In this document: positions 1 through 8,527 of the stretch, piece by piece
Position numbering within the stretch: position 1 is the first letter of the stretch
Layout of the letters: every line of letters starts with the position of its first letter
Source: Sphingomonas sp. PP-CE-1A-559
GTDB lineage: Bacteria; Pseudomonadota; Alphaproteobacteria; Sphingomonadales; Sphingomonadaceae
Length of the DNA: 64,000 nt
Direction: 5' to 3'
Assembly (NCBI RefSeq): GCF_004340965.1
Contig: NZ_SLYA01000001.1
Coordinates: 868,001 to 932,000, forward strand
Notes under the pieces: generated by a model
Told to the model about the DNA's origin: nothing
The model's database searches: none
The model's input: only the letters and a program-made list of their open reading frames with translations
Program-made: the position numbers and the translations under genes

Positions 1-2
1 GG

Positions 3-260
3 CCCGAAGCCGCGGACGGTGGCCCGATCGCGCTGGTCGAGAATGGCGACATCATCCACATCGACGCCGAGGCCGGCACGATCGACCTCGACGTTCCCGA
101 GGCCGTGATGGCGGAGCGCCGCGCCGCGTGGGTGCCGCGCTCCAACGATTACGGCTCGGGCGCACTCTGGCGCTATGCGAAGACCGTCGGCCCCGCGTAC
201 AAGGGCGCCGTCACGCACCCTGGAGCGGCAGCCGAAACCCATGTCTACGCGGATATTTAA
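3..260 (+). CDS. ilvD: Dihydroxy-acid dehydratase, C-terminal fragment (partial at window edge)
   Basis: Only the last 85 codons are present and the gene runs off the left edge. The fragment reads PEAADGGPIALVENGDII and ends in HVYADI before TAA. This matches the C-terminal end of the IlvD/Edd family, whose conserved GGPIA-(L/V)-V-(E/R/K)-x-GD segment lies near the C-terminus. IlvD converts 2,3-dihydroxy-acids to 2-oxoacids in branched-chain amino acid synthesis in the cytoplasm. The window holds a complete edd at 17368-19188, so this is the second family member. The call of ilvD over another dehydratase rests on the tail sequence only. Confidence 0.8.
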   Translation, partial: PEAADGGPIALVENGDIIHIDAEAGTIDLDVPEAVMAERRAAWVPRSNDYGSGALWRYAKTVGPAYKGAVTHPGAAAETHVYADI

Positions 261-648
261 GCGAATACTGGCAGTTGCCGCGCTTCTCTCGCTCCCGCTC
301 TCAGCGTGCGGGCGAGGGCAGCCGAGCAGCGAACAGGTCGCGGCAAAGCAGCGCACCGAAACCGCCGACGACAGCCGTATCGCGTGCGCGCGAGGTGACG
401 CCGCGTTCGCGTCGACCTGCACGATCGAGCAGGCACAGAGCGAGAATGGCCTGATCCTGACGATCCGCCATCCCGACGGAGCCTTCCGCCGGTTGCTGGT
501 GACGCAGGACGGCCGCGGCGTGATAGCCGCGGACGGCGCCGAGGTGGCGAAGGTCACCGTCATAGGCGCGGACGGCATCGAGGTCGCGCTCGGCGGCAAC
601 CGCTACCGCCTCCCGGCCACCGTCAAGGGCGCGACCAAGCCGTCATGA
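241..648 (+). CDS. Small predicted lipoprotein of unknown function
   Basis: The product is 135 residues. It has a basic N-terminus, a hydrophobic stretch and a lipobox LSAC with the lipidated Cys at residue 23, so it should be exported and anchored to a membrane. The mature part holds two further Cys residues (CARGDAAFASTC) that could form a disulfide. The C-terminal half looks like short beta strands (ILTIRHPDGAFRRLLVTQ). The start at 241 lies inside the 3' end of ilvD (20-nt overlap). The stop overlaps the next start as ATGA, so it is co-translated with the NAD(P)HX repair gene. I do not recognise a named family. Confidence 0.75.
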   Translation: MSTRIFKRILAVAALLSLPLSACGRGQPSSEQVAAKQRTETADDSRIACARGDAAFASTCTIEQAQSENGLILTIRHPDGAFRRLLVTQDGRGVIAADGAEVAKVTVIGADGIEVALGGNRYRLPATVKGATKPS

Positions 649-2135
649 TCGGCATCGAAGGCCAGCCGGTCCTCACCGCCGCCGAAATGCGCGCGGCGGA
701 GGATGCGGTGATCGCCACCGGCGTCTCGGTCGAAACACTGATGGAGCGCGCCGGCACGGCCATCGCCGAGGCAGTCCGCCGGCTTGCGGGCGCGAACGAA
801 GTCCTGATCCTCTGCGGCCCCGGCAACAACGGCGGCGACGGCTATGTCGCGGCCCGTGTGCTGGCGGAACTGGGCATTACGGTTAGGGTCGCGGCGCTGT
901 CGGAACCCAAGACGAATGCGGCGAAGTCGGCGAGGGCAGGGTGGCTAGGCCCGGTCGAAACGCTGGCGGAGGCAAAGCCCGCCCCGATCCTGGTCGACGC
1001 GCTGTTCGGCACCGGACTCATGCGGCCGCTTGATCTTCGCACAGGACCTACCCCGAATACCCCCCCGGCGGAGGCCGGGGCCCATCTGGGCAACGCTATC
1101 GATAAGGTGACCGGTTCACCCAATTGGACCCCGGCCTCTGCCGGGGGGGTGTCGATAGGCGAGTGTTTTCACTCCCTTGCGAATGCTGCGCAACTCAGCA
1201 TCGCTGTCGACCTGCCCAGTGGCCTCGCCACCGATTCAGGAAAGGCGCTCAGCACGCCGCCCGTCTTCGACCTCACCCTTGCGCTCGGCGCAGTAAAACC
1301 TGCGCACCTCCTCCAACCCGCCGCGCGCTATTGCGGGCAGATCCGTCTCCTCGACATCGGCGTCCCTACGCTCAGCCAAGCCGAAGTCCTCAAAGCTCCG
1401 AACCTCCCAACCCCCGGCCCAGACTCGCACAAATATACCCGAGGCATGGTCGCGATCGTCGCCGGCACCATGTCCGGCGCCTCCGACCTCGCAGCATTCG
1501 CCGCAATGCGCGCCGGCGCCGGCTACGTAACCCTGCTCGGGGTCAGCCAAGGCCCCCCGCACGCGCTCGTCCGCACGCCATTCTCCGATCACGCGCTGGC
1601 CAACGACCGGATCGGCGCACTCGTCATCGGCCCAGGCCTCGGCCGCGACGATACCGCCAAGGCCCGCCTCGAAGCGGCGCTAAACGCAGGCCATCCCATG
1701 ATCATCGACGGCGACGCCCTCCGCCTGCTCGACCCCGACCGGATCAAAGACCTGAACGTCCCCGTCATCCTCACCCCGCACGCCGGCGAGTTCGATGCGC
1801 TCTTCGGCAAATCAGATGCCGACAAGATTACCCGAGCCCGAGACGCCGCCACCCACACCAACGCCATCATCGTCTTCAAGGGCGCGGACACCGTCATCGC
1901 CGCCCCCGACGGCCGCGTCCGCATCGCGCAAGGGGCCAGCGACTGGCTGTCCACCGCCGGCACCGGCGACGTCCTCGCCGGCGCGATCGGTGCGATGCTG
2001 GCGGCAAAGCTCGATCTGCTCGACGCAGCCTGCGCCGGAGTGTGGCTCCACGGTGACGCTGCCCGCCGATTGGGCGCGGCTTTCATCGCCGACGACTTGG
2101 CGGAAGCGCTCCGGTCGGCCAGAGCGGCCCCATGA
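645..2135 (+). CDS. nnr: Bifunctional NAD(P)H-hydrate epimerase / ADP-dependent NAD(P)H-hydrate dehydratase
   Basis: The 496-residue product repairs hydrated NAD(P)H. The N-terminal YjeF_N epimerase domain shows GPGNNGGDGYVAARVL around residue 60 and DALFGTGL near 118. The C-terminal kinase-like dehydratase domain shows VIGPGLGRDD, LTPHAGEFDALFG and the ATP-site motif STAGTGDVLAGAIGAML. Between RPLD and the next conserved block (IAVDLPSG) lies an unusual stretch, residues about 129-178. Its core (nt 1059-1151) is a copy of the GC-rich palindromic repeat found elsewhere in the window, read in frame as PPAEAGAHLG...WTPASAGGV. The frame is intact. The start overlaps the lipoprotein stop and the stop overlaps the next start by 4 nt. 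Confidence 0.92.
   Translation: MIGIEGQPVLTAAEMRAAEDAVIATGVSVETLMERAGTAIAEAVRRLAGANEVLILCGPGNNGGDGYVAARVLAELGITVRVAALSEPKTNAAKSARAGWLGPVETLAEAKPAPILVDALFGTGLMRPLDLRTGPTPNTPPAEAGAHLGNAIDKVTGSPNWTPASAGGVSIGECFHSLANAAQLSIAVDLPSGLATDSGKALSTPPVFDLTLALGAVKPAHLLQPAARYCGQIRLLDIGVPTLSQAEVLKAPNLPTPGPDSHKYTRGMVAIVAGTMSGASDLAAFAAMRAGAGYVTLLGVSQGPPHALVRTPFSDHALANDRIGALVIGPGLGRDDTAKARLEAALNAGHPMIIDGDALRLLDPDRIKDLNVPVILTPHAGEFDALFGKSDADKITRARDAATHTNAIIVFKGADTVIAAPDGRVRIAQGASDWLSTAGTGDVLAGAIGAMLAAKLDLLDAACAGVWLHGDAARRLGAAFIADDLAEALRSARAAP
1059..1151. repeat. Palindromic repeat, family A, inside nnr coding sequence
   Basis: Arms CCCCGGCGGAGGCCGGGGCC and CCCCGGCCTCTGCCGGGG flank a short unrelated centre. The arms match the intergenic family A copies at 6371, 8208, 37218, 51330 and 59258. 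At about 93 nt this copy is shorter than the others (about 104-108 nt) and is a multiple of three, so it adds about 31 codons without a frameshift. It falls in a loop region of the YjeF_N domain. Confidence 0.85.
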
Positions 2136-3340
2136 CCACTGACTCGACCTCTGAATCGAATATCGACACGATCATCCGCGTCGCAGCCCGCGGCGACGGC
2201 ATGACCGCCGACGGACGCCACGCCGCCTTCTCGGCACCCGGCGACACGCTCGCCGCCGACGGCACGGTAATCCCCGGCCCGCACCACCAGACGCCTCCCT
2301 GCGTGCATTTCCCGACCTGCGGCGGCTGCCAGCTCCAGCATCTCGACGATCAGGCCTATGCCGAGTTCGTCACCGACCGCATCGCCTCCGCGCTCGACGG
2401 CCAGCACCTGTCGGCCCCGATCCGCACCCCGCACATATCCCCTGAACGCAGCCGCCGCCGCGCGACTCTCCACGCCGAGGCCAAGGGCGGCAAGATCACG
2501 CTCGGCTTCACCGCGGAGAAAGCACACACGATCGTCGATATCAAGGAATGCTGGATCCTCGATCCACGCCTGTTCGCGCTCGTCCAGCCACTCCGACAGC
2601 TGCTCAAGCGCCTCAACTTCCGCCGCCGCGCGGATATCCACCTGACGCTCGCCGACCAGGGCGCGGACATCCTGATCACGGGGTTCGCCCCCGAAGGCCT
2701 GCCCGCCGCCGAAGCGCTCACCAAATTCTGCGAAGATCACAAGATCGCCCGCGTAGCCTTCGATGACGGCCTCGGCCCCGAGACGCGCTGGGAGCCCGAC
2801 GCGGTCACGATCACGCTCGGCGGCGTCCCCGTACCGCTCCCGCCCGCGTCGTTCCTCCAGGCCACCCCCGATGGCGAAGCCGCGCTCACCGCTGCCGTCC
2901 TCGAAGCGATCGGCAAGCCCGCGACGGTCGCGGACCTTTTCGCCGGCCTCGGCACCTTCACGCTCGCGATCCCCGCCAAGGTCTACGCGGCCGAAGGCGC
3001 GCGCGACGCGCTAGGCTCGCTGAAGGCCGCCGCGCACCGCACGCAACGTCCGGTCTACCCGGAGCACCGCGATCTCTATCGCCGGCCGCTGACGGTGGCC
3101 GAACTCGACCGGTTCGACGCGGTAGTGATCGATCCGCCCCGCTCCGGCGCGCGCGAGCAGGCGACTGCGCTGGCGGAGTGCAAGACGCCGGTGATCGCCT
3201 ATGTCTCGTGCAATCCGGCCAGCTTCGCGCGCGATGCCAAGGAGCTGTGCGACGCAGGTTGGCGGATCGACTGGGTCCAGCCGGTCGGCCAGTTTCGCTG
3301 GTCGACGCATGTCGAGCTAGCCGCGAAGTTCGTCCGCTAG
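2132..3340 (+). CDS. rlmD: 23S rRNA (uracil-5-)-methyltransferase, RlmD/TrmA family
   Basis: This 402-residue SAM-dependent RNA methyltransferase has an N-terminal Fe-S cluster motif with Cys57, Cys63 and Cys66 (CVHFPTCGGC). A fourth likely ligand is the Cys in KECWIL. The SAM site shows DLFAGLGTFTLAI. The catalytic region shows VIDPPRSG, and the nucleophilic Cys lies in YVSCNPASFARD. The family methylates C5 of uracil in 23S rRNA or tRNA. An Fe-S ligand set favours the RumA/RlmCD branch over TrmA, but the exact target uridine cannot be read from sequence. ATGA overlap with nnr indicates translational coupling. Confidence 0.85.
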   Translation: MTTDSTSESNIDTIIRVAARGDGMTADGRHAAFSAPGDTLAADGTVIPGPHHQTPPCVHFPTCGGCQLQHLDDQAYAEFVTDRIASALDGQHLSAPIRTPHISPERSRRRATLHAEAKGGKITLGFTAEKAHTIVDIKECWILDPRLFALVQPLRQLLKRLNFRRRADIHLTLADQGADILITGFAPEGLPAAEALTKFCEDHKIARVAFDDGLGPETRWEPDAVTITLGGVPVPLPPASFLQATPDGEAALTAAVLEAIGKPATVADLFAGLGTFTLAIPAKVYAAEGARDALGSLKAAAHRTQRPVYPEHRDLYRRPLTVAELDRFDAVVIDPPRSGAREQATALAECKTPVIAYVSCNPASFARDAKELCDAGWRIDWVQPVGQFRWSTHVELAAKFVR

Positions 3341-3350
3341 TCTAGGAAGC

Positions 3351-3406
3351 TTGTTCCCCCGCGAAGGCGGGGGCCCAGACCGGACCCCCGCCTTCGCGGG
3401 GGAACA
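3351..3406. repeat. Palindromic repeat, family B (between convergent genes)
   Basis: Near-perfect inverted repeat TTGTTCCCCCGCGAAGGCGG / CCGCCTTCGCGGGGGAACA around a CCAGACCGG centre. It lies just after rlmD and 4 nt before the truA stop codon on the other strand. It could act as a two-way terminator or RNA stabiliser. Copies lie at 6511, 14449, 37126, 51463 and 59415. Confidence 0.85.
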
Positions 3407-3409
3407 CGC

Positions 3410-4150
3410 TTAAGGGTAAACGGCACTCACGAAGAACAACCCATCGGGCGGCGCATTCAGCCCCAGCATCGCCCGATCCTTCGCCTCGAGCGCGGCAGCA
3501 ACATCGCCAACCGCCCAACGCCCCATACCCACCAGCGCCAGACACCCGACCATAGACCGCACCTGATGGTGCAGAAACGACCGCGCCGCCGCATAGACGA
3601 ACAGCCGCTCGCCCTCGCGCACCACCTCAAGCCGATCCAAAGTCCGCACCGGACTATCCGCCTGACAATGCGCCGACCGAAACGTCGTGAAGTCATGCCG
3701 CCCGACCAGCGCCCCCGCAGCCTCCGCCATCGCGTCTGCATCCAGCGCCTGCGGCACCTGCCAAGCCAGCCCCGCCTCGAACGTCAGCGGCGAGCGCCGG
3801 TTGACGATCCGGTACTCATACGACCGCCCGATGCACGAAAACCGCGCATGCCAATCGTCGTCGACCACCTCGCACGCCAGCACCGAAACCGGCGCCGGCT
3901 TCACCAGCGCATTCAGCCCCTCCATCAATCGAAACGCCGCGAGCGGCTTCGCGATGTCGACATGCGCGCGCATCGCCATCCCGTGCACGCCCGCATCGGT
4001 CCGCCCGGCCGCCTGCACCGACGCGGTCTCGCCGGTCATCTTCAGCACCGCCGCCTCCAGCGCCGCCTGAACGCTCGGCCCGTGCTTTTGCCGCTGCCAG
4101 CCCATGAACGGCCGCCCGTCGAACTCCACCGTCAACGCGAACCGCGTCAA
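3410..4150 (-). CDS. truA: tRNA pseudouridine(38-40) synthase TruA
   Basis: The 246-residue enzyme converts uridines 38-40 of the tRNA anticodon arm to pseudouridine. The catalytic Asp lies in [11 protein letters not shown], and FTVEFDG-like N-terminal ([18 protein letters not shown]) and C-terminal [12 protein letters not shown] motifs are clear. No ATG fits the N-terminus. I place the start at TTG 4150, which gives [12 protein letters not shown] and overlaps the fmt stop as TTGA. That overlap implies reinitiation after fmt. Length is normal for the family. Confidence 0.93.
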   Translation of the reverse strand: MTRFALTVEFDGRPFMGWQRQKHGPSVQAALEAAVLKMTGETASVQAAGRTDAGVHGMAMRAHVDIAKPLAAFRLMEGLNALVKPAPVSVLACEVVDDDWHARFSCIGRSYEYRIVNRRSPLTFEAGLAWQVPQALDADAMAEAAGALVGRHDFTTFRSAHCQADSPVRTLDRLEVVREGERLFVYAAARSFLHHQVRSMVGCLALVGMGRWAVGDVAAALEAKDRAMLGLNAPPDGLFFVSAVYP

Positions 4151-5073
4151 AGCTGCGTCCCCGACCGGATCGGAAACCCGCGCAGCATCTCCTCCGCCGA
4201 GGTGACGCCGCGCCCCGCCCGCTGCACCAAGGTCGGCCGAATCGCACCGTCGCCGCACCCGATCGTCAGCTCGGCGTTGACCGTCAGCCCCTCGCACCCA
4301 AGAAACGAGAACGGCAGCACGTCGGCCGCTAGAACCTTCACCCGCTCGCCCGCATGCTCGAACCACGCCCCCGGCGCCGGGTTCATCGCCCGCACCAGCC
4401 GGTCGACCTCGACCGCCGACCGCTCGAAATCGATCCGCGCCTCCGCCTTGTCGATCTTGGCGGCATAGGTAACGCCGTCCTCGGGCTGCGGCCGGGCAGG
4501 GTAGGCGTCGAGATCCCTCAGCACCTCGACCATCAACCGAGCCCCCATCGCCGAAAGCTCGGACGTCAGGTCCCCCGCAGTCTTGCCAACGATCGGCGTC
4601 CGCCCCTCGAGCCGCACCGGCCCGGTATCCAGCCCCGCCTCCATTTGCATGATCCCGACGCCCGTCTCGGCATCGCCCGCGAGGATAGCCCGCTGCACCG
4701 GCGCCGCCCCGCGCCACCGCGGCAACAGCGACCCATGCACGTTCAGGCACCCGAACCGAGGCGCCTCCAGCACCGCGCGCGGTAGAATAAGACCATAGGC
4801 CGCAACGACCGCCACATCCGCGTTCAAAGCCGCAAACGCCTCGCGAGCCTCCAGCCCCTCCGGCAGAGACGCCTTGAACGACACCGGCGTCCGCACTTCG
4901 ATCCCGAGCGCCTCCGCCCGAACCTGCACCGGCGACGGCACCAGCTCGCGCCCGCGCCGCCCCCCTGGCCGGGCAGGCTGGCAATACGCCGCCACCACGT
5001 CATGCCCCGCCGCGACGAGGGCCTCCAGCACCGGCACTGCGAAGTCCGGCGTTCCCATGAAGATGATCCGCAT
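4147..5073 (-). CDS. fmt: Methionyl-tRNA formyltransferase
   Basis: The 308-residue enzyme transfers a formyl group from 10-formyl-THF to initiator Met-tRNA. It starts with [19 protein letters not shown]. The active-site block [20 protein letters not shown] carries the catalytic Asn and His, followed by [10 protein letters not shown]. The start ATG at 5073 is fixed by this N-terminus; upstream in-frame codons would add low-complexity sequence. It is upstream of truA in one transcription unit and is divergent from recR. The deformylase def, which acts on the same nascent chains, lies about 0.7 kb away. Confidence 0.95.
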   Translation of the reverse strand: MRIIFMGTPDFAVPVLEALVAAGHDVVAAYCQPARPGGRRGRELVPSPVQVRAEALGIEVRTPVSFKASLPEGLEAREAFAALNADVAVVAAYGLILPRAVLEAPRFGCLNVHGSLLPRWRGAAPVQRAILAGDAETGVGIMQMEAGLDTGPVRLEGRTPIVGKTAGDLTSELSAMGARLMVEVLRDLDAYPARPQPEDGVTYAAKIDKAEARIDFERSAVEVDRLVRAMNPAPGAWFEHAGERVKVLAADVLPFSFLGCEGLTVNAELTIGCGDGAIRPTLVQRAGRGVTSAEEMLRGFPIRSGTQL

Positions 5074-5126
5074 GGCCCCTCTCGAACACGCTGGCGGGGA
5101 GCCGCGCAACCCCCTATCTGTTCCAT

Positions 5127-5723
5127 ATGGCATCCCCCGAGATCGAGGCGCTGACGCAGGCGCTGGCCCGGCTCCCCGGCCTCGGCCCCCGGTCCGCACG
5201 TCGCGCCGTGCTCCATCTGCTCAAGAAGCGCGATGCGGCTCTGGGGCCCTTGCGCGAGGCGTTGACCGCGGTCGACGAGCGGCTGGAGAATTGCTCGACC
5301 TGCGGCAACGTCGACACCACCAACCCCTGCGCGATCTGCGCCGACCCGCGCCGCGACCAGCGTTCGCTCTGCGTCGTCGAGGAGGTCGCCGATCTCTGGG
5401 CGCTCGACCGATCGCGGCTGTTCCCCGGCCGCTTCCACGTCCTCGGCGGGCGCCTGTCCGCGCTCGAAGGTATCCGCCCCGAGGATCTCAGCATCGACAG
5501 CCTCGTCCGCCGCATCGAAGCCGGCGGCATCGACGAAGTCGTCCTCGCGATGAACGCCACGCTCGAGGGCCAGACCACCGCGCACTATATCGCCGAGCGC
5601 ATCGAACGCTTCCCGGTCCGCGTCACCCAACTCGCGCACGGCCTGCCGGTCGGCGGCGAACTCGACTATCTGGACGAGGGGACGCTGGCACAGGCATTAA
5701 GGGCCAGAAGGCCAATGGCTTGA
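5127..5723 (+). CDS. recR: Recombination mediator protein RecR
   Basis: The 198-residue protein starts with a helix-hairpin-helix region ([20 protein letters not shown]). It then has a four-Cys zinc finger ([16 protein letters not shown], residues about 54-69) and a Toprim domain ([14 protein letters not shown]) and ends with a [16 protein letters not shown] segment. RecR works with RecO/RecF to load RecA on gapped DNA. Its start is about 50 nt from the fmt start on the other strand, so the two genes share a divergent promoter region. Confidence 0.96.
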   Translation: MASPEIEALTQALARLPGLGPRSARRAVLHLLKKRDAALGPLREALTAVDERLENCSTCGNVDTTNPCAICADPRRDQRSLCVVEEVADLWALDRSRLFPGRFHVLGGRLSALEGIRPEDLSIDSLVRRIEAGGIDEVVLAMNATLEGQTTAHYIAERIERFPVRVTQLAHGLPVGGELDYLDEGTLAQALRARRPMA

Positions 5724-5771
5724 CGCCCATCGGCTTGACGTGATGCCCACGCGTACCTTAGCGGACGCGCT

Positions 5772-6296
5772 ATGACCGTCATGACCGTTCTCGAAGTCCC
5801 CGATCCCCGCCTGCGCCTCGTCGCCGAGCCGGTGGAGACGGTCGACGACTCCACCCGCACGCTCGTCGCCGACATGATCGAGACGATGTACGACTTCAAC
5901 GGCATCGGCCTCGCCGCGACCCAGGTCGGCGTGCAGAAGCGCGTCCTCGTCATCGATCTCCAGGAGGAGAAGGACGAGGACGACAAGCCGATCAAGAACC
6001 CCAAGGCGTACATCAACGCCGAGATCCTGTCGGTCAGCGACGAGGTCTCCACCTACAACGAGGGCTGCCTCTCGATCCCGGAGCAATATGCCGAGGTGGC
6101 GCGCCCGGCGCGGTGCCGCGTGAAGTGGCTCGATGAGACCGGCGCGGCGCATGAGGAGGATTTCGATGGGCTGCTGTCGACCTGCATGCAGCACGAGATC
6201 GACCATCTCGACGGCGTGCTGTTCATCGACCACATCAGCCGCCTCAAGCGCGACATGGTGCTGAAGAAGCTGGCGAAGCAGCGCAAGCTGGGCTGA
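5772..6296 (+). CDS. def: Peptide deformylase
   Basis: The 174-residue metalloenzyme removes the formyl group from nascent proteins. All three family motifs are present: GIGLAATQVG, EGCLSIP (metal-binding Cys) and QHEIDHLDG (two metal His and catalytic Glu). The first ATG at 5772 (MTVMTVLEVPDPRLR) is used, and a second at 5781 is also possible. The acidic insert QEEKDEDDKPIKNPK between motifs I and II is typical of proteobacterial class I enzymes. It lies 48 nt after recR. Confidence 0.95.
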   Translation: MTVMTVLEVPDPRLRLVAEPVETVDDSTRTLVADMIETMYDFNGIGLAATQVGVQKRVLVIDLQEEKDEDDKPIKNPKAYINAEILSVSDEVSTYNEGCLSIPEQYAEVARPARCRVKWLDETGAAHEEDFDGLLSTCMQHEIDHLDGVLFIDHISRLKRDMVLKKLAKQRKLG

Positions 6297-6370
6297 GGGG
6301 CGGGGGTGTCGCTGCTGTCCGCACTGCGAGTGCGGGCCTGAGAGCGCGCGGCTCATTCACCCAGCACGCT

Positions 6371-6476
6371 ACCACCCCGGCTAAGGCCGGGGCCCAGTTG
6401 GAAAGGTCGCAGTAACGACGCGCTGCCCTAAGTTGGCAACGTCCCCCAACTGGGCCCCGGCCTCCGCCGGGGTGGT
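6371..6476. repeat. Composite palindromic repeat, family A
   Basis: Starts with ACCACCCCGGCTAAGGCCGG and ends with CCTCCGCCGGGGTGGT. The two imperfect palindromes are separated by a spacer that, reverse-complemented, matches the spacer of the copy at 51330. This copy is therefore inverted as a whole unit. Confidence 0.85.
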
Positions 6477-6510
6477 GCTATTCGGCGAGGGTGTCGAAGC
6501 GCCCTCTTTC

Positions 6511-6592
6511 TAGTTCCCCGCGGAGGCGGGGGCCCAGGATCACAAACGCCGCCGCCCATGACCCTGGACTCCCGCCTCCGCGGGAGAACAAC
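6511..6592. repeat. Palindromic repeat, family B, with long loop
   Basis: Arms TTCCCCGCGGAGGCGGGGGC and CCCGCCTCCGCGGGAGAACA are separated by about 35 nt instead of the usual short centre. Confidence 0.75.
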
Positions 6593-6693
6593 ATATTCCG
6601 ACTGTCCTACATCAACCGTTCGACGTATGTTCCACCCATGACGTCTCCATCTCCTTCTCAAACCCGCTCGCCGATGCGCACATTCTTCCCTGA

Positions 6694-6734
6694 GAGAATG
6701 CTGCGCCAGCGTCTGCACTTTGTGCACTTCCAGC
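6694..6734 (+). promoter_or_regulatory. Family H element with TGCAC-TTT-GTGCA dyad upstream of rmuC
   Basis: The dyad at 6714-6726 is embedded in a conserved segment reading CAGCGTCTGCACTTTGTGCA. It lies 26 nt before the rmuC ATG. Close copies lie upstream of the DUF418 gene, in the same orientation relative to that gene (36311-36323), and in the adjacent tandem array. An operator, a leader element or simply another dispersed repeat are all possible. Confidence 0.5.
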
Positions 6735-6752
6735 TAAATTCGCGGGTGAAAA

Positions 6753-8192
6753 ATGGCTGAGTTCGCCATCATCGCCGTCCTGGCGCTAGCCGCCGGCATA
6801 CTCCTCGGCTGGCTCCTAGCCTCCCGCCGAGCCGCCACTCTTGCCAGCGAACTCGCCGTCGCGCAGACCAAGGTCGCCGACGCCGATCTCATCCGCGCCG
6901 CCCGCGACGCCGTCGAGCGCGAACGCAACGCCGCGATGCAGGACCTCGCCACCCTCCGCGCGCAGAACGCCGAGCGCGCCACCGACACCGATCGCCTCCG
7001 CCTCGACCTCGCGACGATCCGCACCGACCGCGACGCCGCCCGCACCGAGAACGCCACTCTCAAGGCACAAGGCGAGGCGTTTGAAGCGCGTCTCCGCGAA
7101 GTTAAGGACGTCATGGCCGCACAATTTGGCGACGTCGCCAACAAGCTGCTCATGGACGCGCAGAAGACCTTCCTCGACCGTGCTGATGCCCGCTTTCGCC
7201 AGTCCGAAGAAACATCCGGCATCAAATTGGAGTCGATGCTCCAGCCCGTAAGCGACCGTCTCAAACGCTACGAAGAAGGCGTCGCCAAGGTCGAAGCTGA
7301 CCGCCGCGACGCATTCGGCGACCTGAAGGGCCAGATCGAACAGATGCGCCTGGGCCAGGAAAAGGTCTCGACCGAAGCTGCCAAGCTCGTCAATTCGCTC
7401 CGCAACGCCCCCAAATCCCGCGGACGCTGGGGCGAGCAACAACTGAAGAACGTCCTCGAAACCTGTGGCCTGAGCGAACACACAGACTTCCAGACCGAAG
7501 TCAGCGTAACGCAGGAAGACGGCAGCCGCCTGCGTCCTGACGCCATCGTAAAGGTTCCTGGGGGGCGGAGTCTCGTTATCGATGCCAAGGTTTCATTGAA
7601 CGCATATCAGGATGCATTTGGAGCCGTTGACGAAAGTGAGCGCGAACTTGGTCTACGATCACACGCCGCGTCTATGAGAGCTCACGTTAATAGTCTCGGA
7701 CAAAAGGCTTATTGGAACCAGTTTGCTGATACTCCAGACTACGTCGTCATGTTCGTTCCCGGCGAGCATTTCCTATCAGCGGCACTCGAATATGACCCAT
7801 CACTGTGGGATTACGCGTTTGACCAGCGTGTTCTGCTAGCGACGCCGACTAACCTGATTGCAATAGCGCGGACGGTGGAAGCAGTTTGGCGTCAGGAAAA
7901 GATGGCTAAACAGGCGCAGCAGATTGGTGCGCTTGGCAAGGAGATGTACGATCGTCTCGCTAAAGTAGCAGAGGACCTACGCAGAGTGGGAACTGGCCTC
8001 AACACTGCGGTGAAAAACTTCAACGGCTTCACCAACTCGTTCAACGGCCGCCTGATGGTAACCGGCCGCAAGTTCCGCGACCTGAATATCGAGACGGGCG
8101 CGCGTGACTTGGAGGACGTGTCCTCGGTCGATGCGCTAGCGCTAGGCGAGGGACCTGCACTGATCGAGAAGCCGGAAAACGTCGAAAGCTGA
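6753..8192 (+). CDS. rmuC: DNA recombination protein RmuC
   Basis: The 479-residue protein has an N-terminal membrane helix (residues about 3-23, IIAVLALAAGILLGWLLA) and a long coiled coil to about residue 200. The RmuC nuclease-like domain follows, with RGRWGEQQLKNVLETCGL and VIDAKVSLNAY. The family limits DNA inversions and is thought to be a nuclease of the restriction-endonuclease fold. Codon use changes inside the gene: from about 7530 to 8030 third positions are much richer in A and T, then return to GC-rich. That suggests a recombinant patch with the frame intact. Confidence 0.92.
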   Translation: MAEFAIIAVLALAAGILLGWLLASRRAATLASELAVAQTKVADADLIRAARDAVERERNAAMQDLATLRAQNAERATDTDRLRLDLATIRTDRDAARTENATLKAQGEAFEARLREVKDVMAAQFGDVANKLLMDAQKTFLDRADARFRQSEETSGIKLESMLQPVSDRLKRYEEGVAKVEADRRDAFGDLKGQIEQMRLGQEKVSTEAAKLVNSLRNAPKSRGRWGEQQLKNVLETCGLSEHTDFQTEVSVTQEDGSRLRPDAIVKVPGGRSLVIDAKVSLNAYQDAFGAVDESERELGLRSHAASMRAHVNSLGQKAYWNQFADTPDYVVMFVPGEHFLSAALEYDPSLWDYAFDQRVLLATPTNLIAIARTVEAVWRQEKMAKQAQQIGALGKEMYDRLAKVAEDLRRVGTGLNTAVKNFNGFTNSFNGRLMVTGRKFRDLNIETGARDLEDVSSVDALALGEGPALIEKPENVES

Positions 8193-8207
8193 CACTAGCA
8201 GTTGTGA

Positions 8208-8312
8208 ACCACCCCGGCGAAGGCCGGGGCCCATTTGGGGGACGCGAATGATGAGCGCTGCGATCCGTTACTCTAGCTTTCCCAATTGGGCCCCGGCCTT
8301 CGCCGGGGTGGT
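8208..8312. repeat. Composite palindromic repeat, family A
   Basis: Ends ACCACCCCGGCGAAGGCCGG and CCGGCCTTCGCCGGGGTGGT are inverted copies of each other. The spacer holds GAGCGCTGCG...GTTACT as in the copy at 51330. It lies 15 nt after the rmuC stop. Confidence 0.88.
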
Positions 8313-8426
8313 AAGCAAGTAAAGTTCTTGCACCGAAAACCGATCGGTACAAAATTCGTTCACCTCTCGGCAACCTTTCCTGACCCTGCGCATTAACCGG
8401 ATAACACCCCCAAGAGTCATCCGGTC

Positions 8427-8504
8427 ATGAAACACCTAGTCCCCCTCTTCTGCGCTTTGATCCCCTTCGCAGCAATGATCGGCGCCTGCGTAACCTGCCC
8501 CTGA
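8427..8504 (+). CDS. Possible 25-residue hydrophobic or lipoprotein-like peptide
   Basis: The frame encodes MKHLVPLFCALIPFAAMIGAC followed by VTCP and TGA. It has a basic start, a hydrophobic core and a lipobox-like IGAC. No strong ribosome-binding site precedes it. It is followed 23 nt later by a strong terminator hairpin with a T run on this strand, which fits a very short transcript. Tiny lipoproteins of this kind (entericidin-like) exist, but I cannot assign this one to a family. It may be chance. Confidence 0.3.
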   Translation: MKHLVPLFCALIPFAAMIGACVTCP

Positions 8505-8527
8505 GCGGCACCGCAAAAGCACAAAAG

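Larger units (their letters stand above)
6297..6752. other. 456-bp intergenic spacer with three repeat elements
   Basis: No convincing gene. From left to right it holds a family A composite (6371-6476), a family B palindrome (6511-6592) and a family H element (6694-6734) directly before rmuC. Short open frames here are repeat read-through. Confidence 0.75.

Noticed and set aside
6371..6600. Possible CRISPR array because of repeated palindromes
   Set aside because: The repeats are of different families, unequal spacing and no cas genes are present; these are dispersed palindromic elements.
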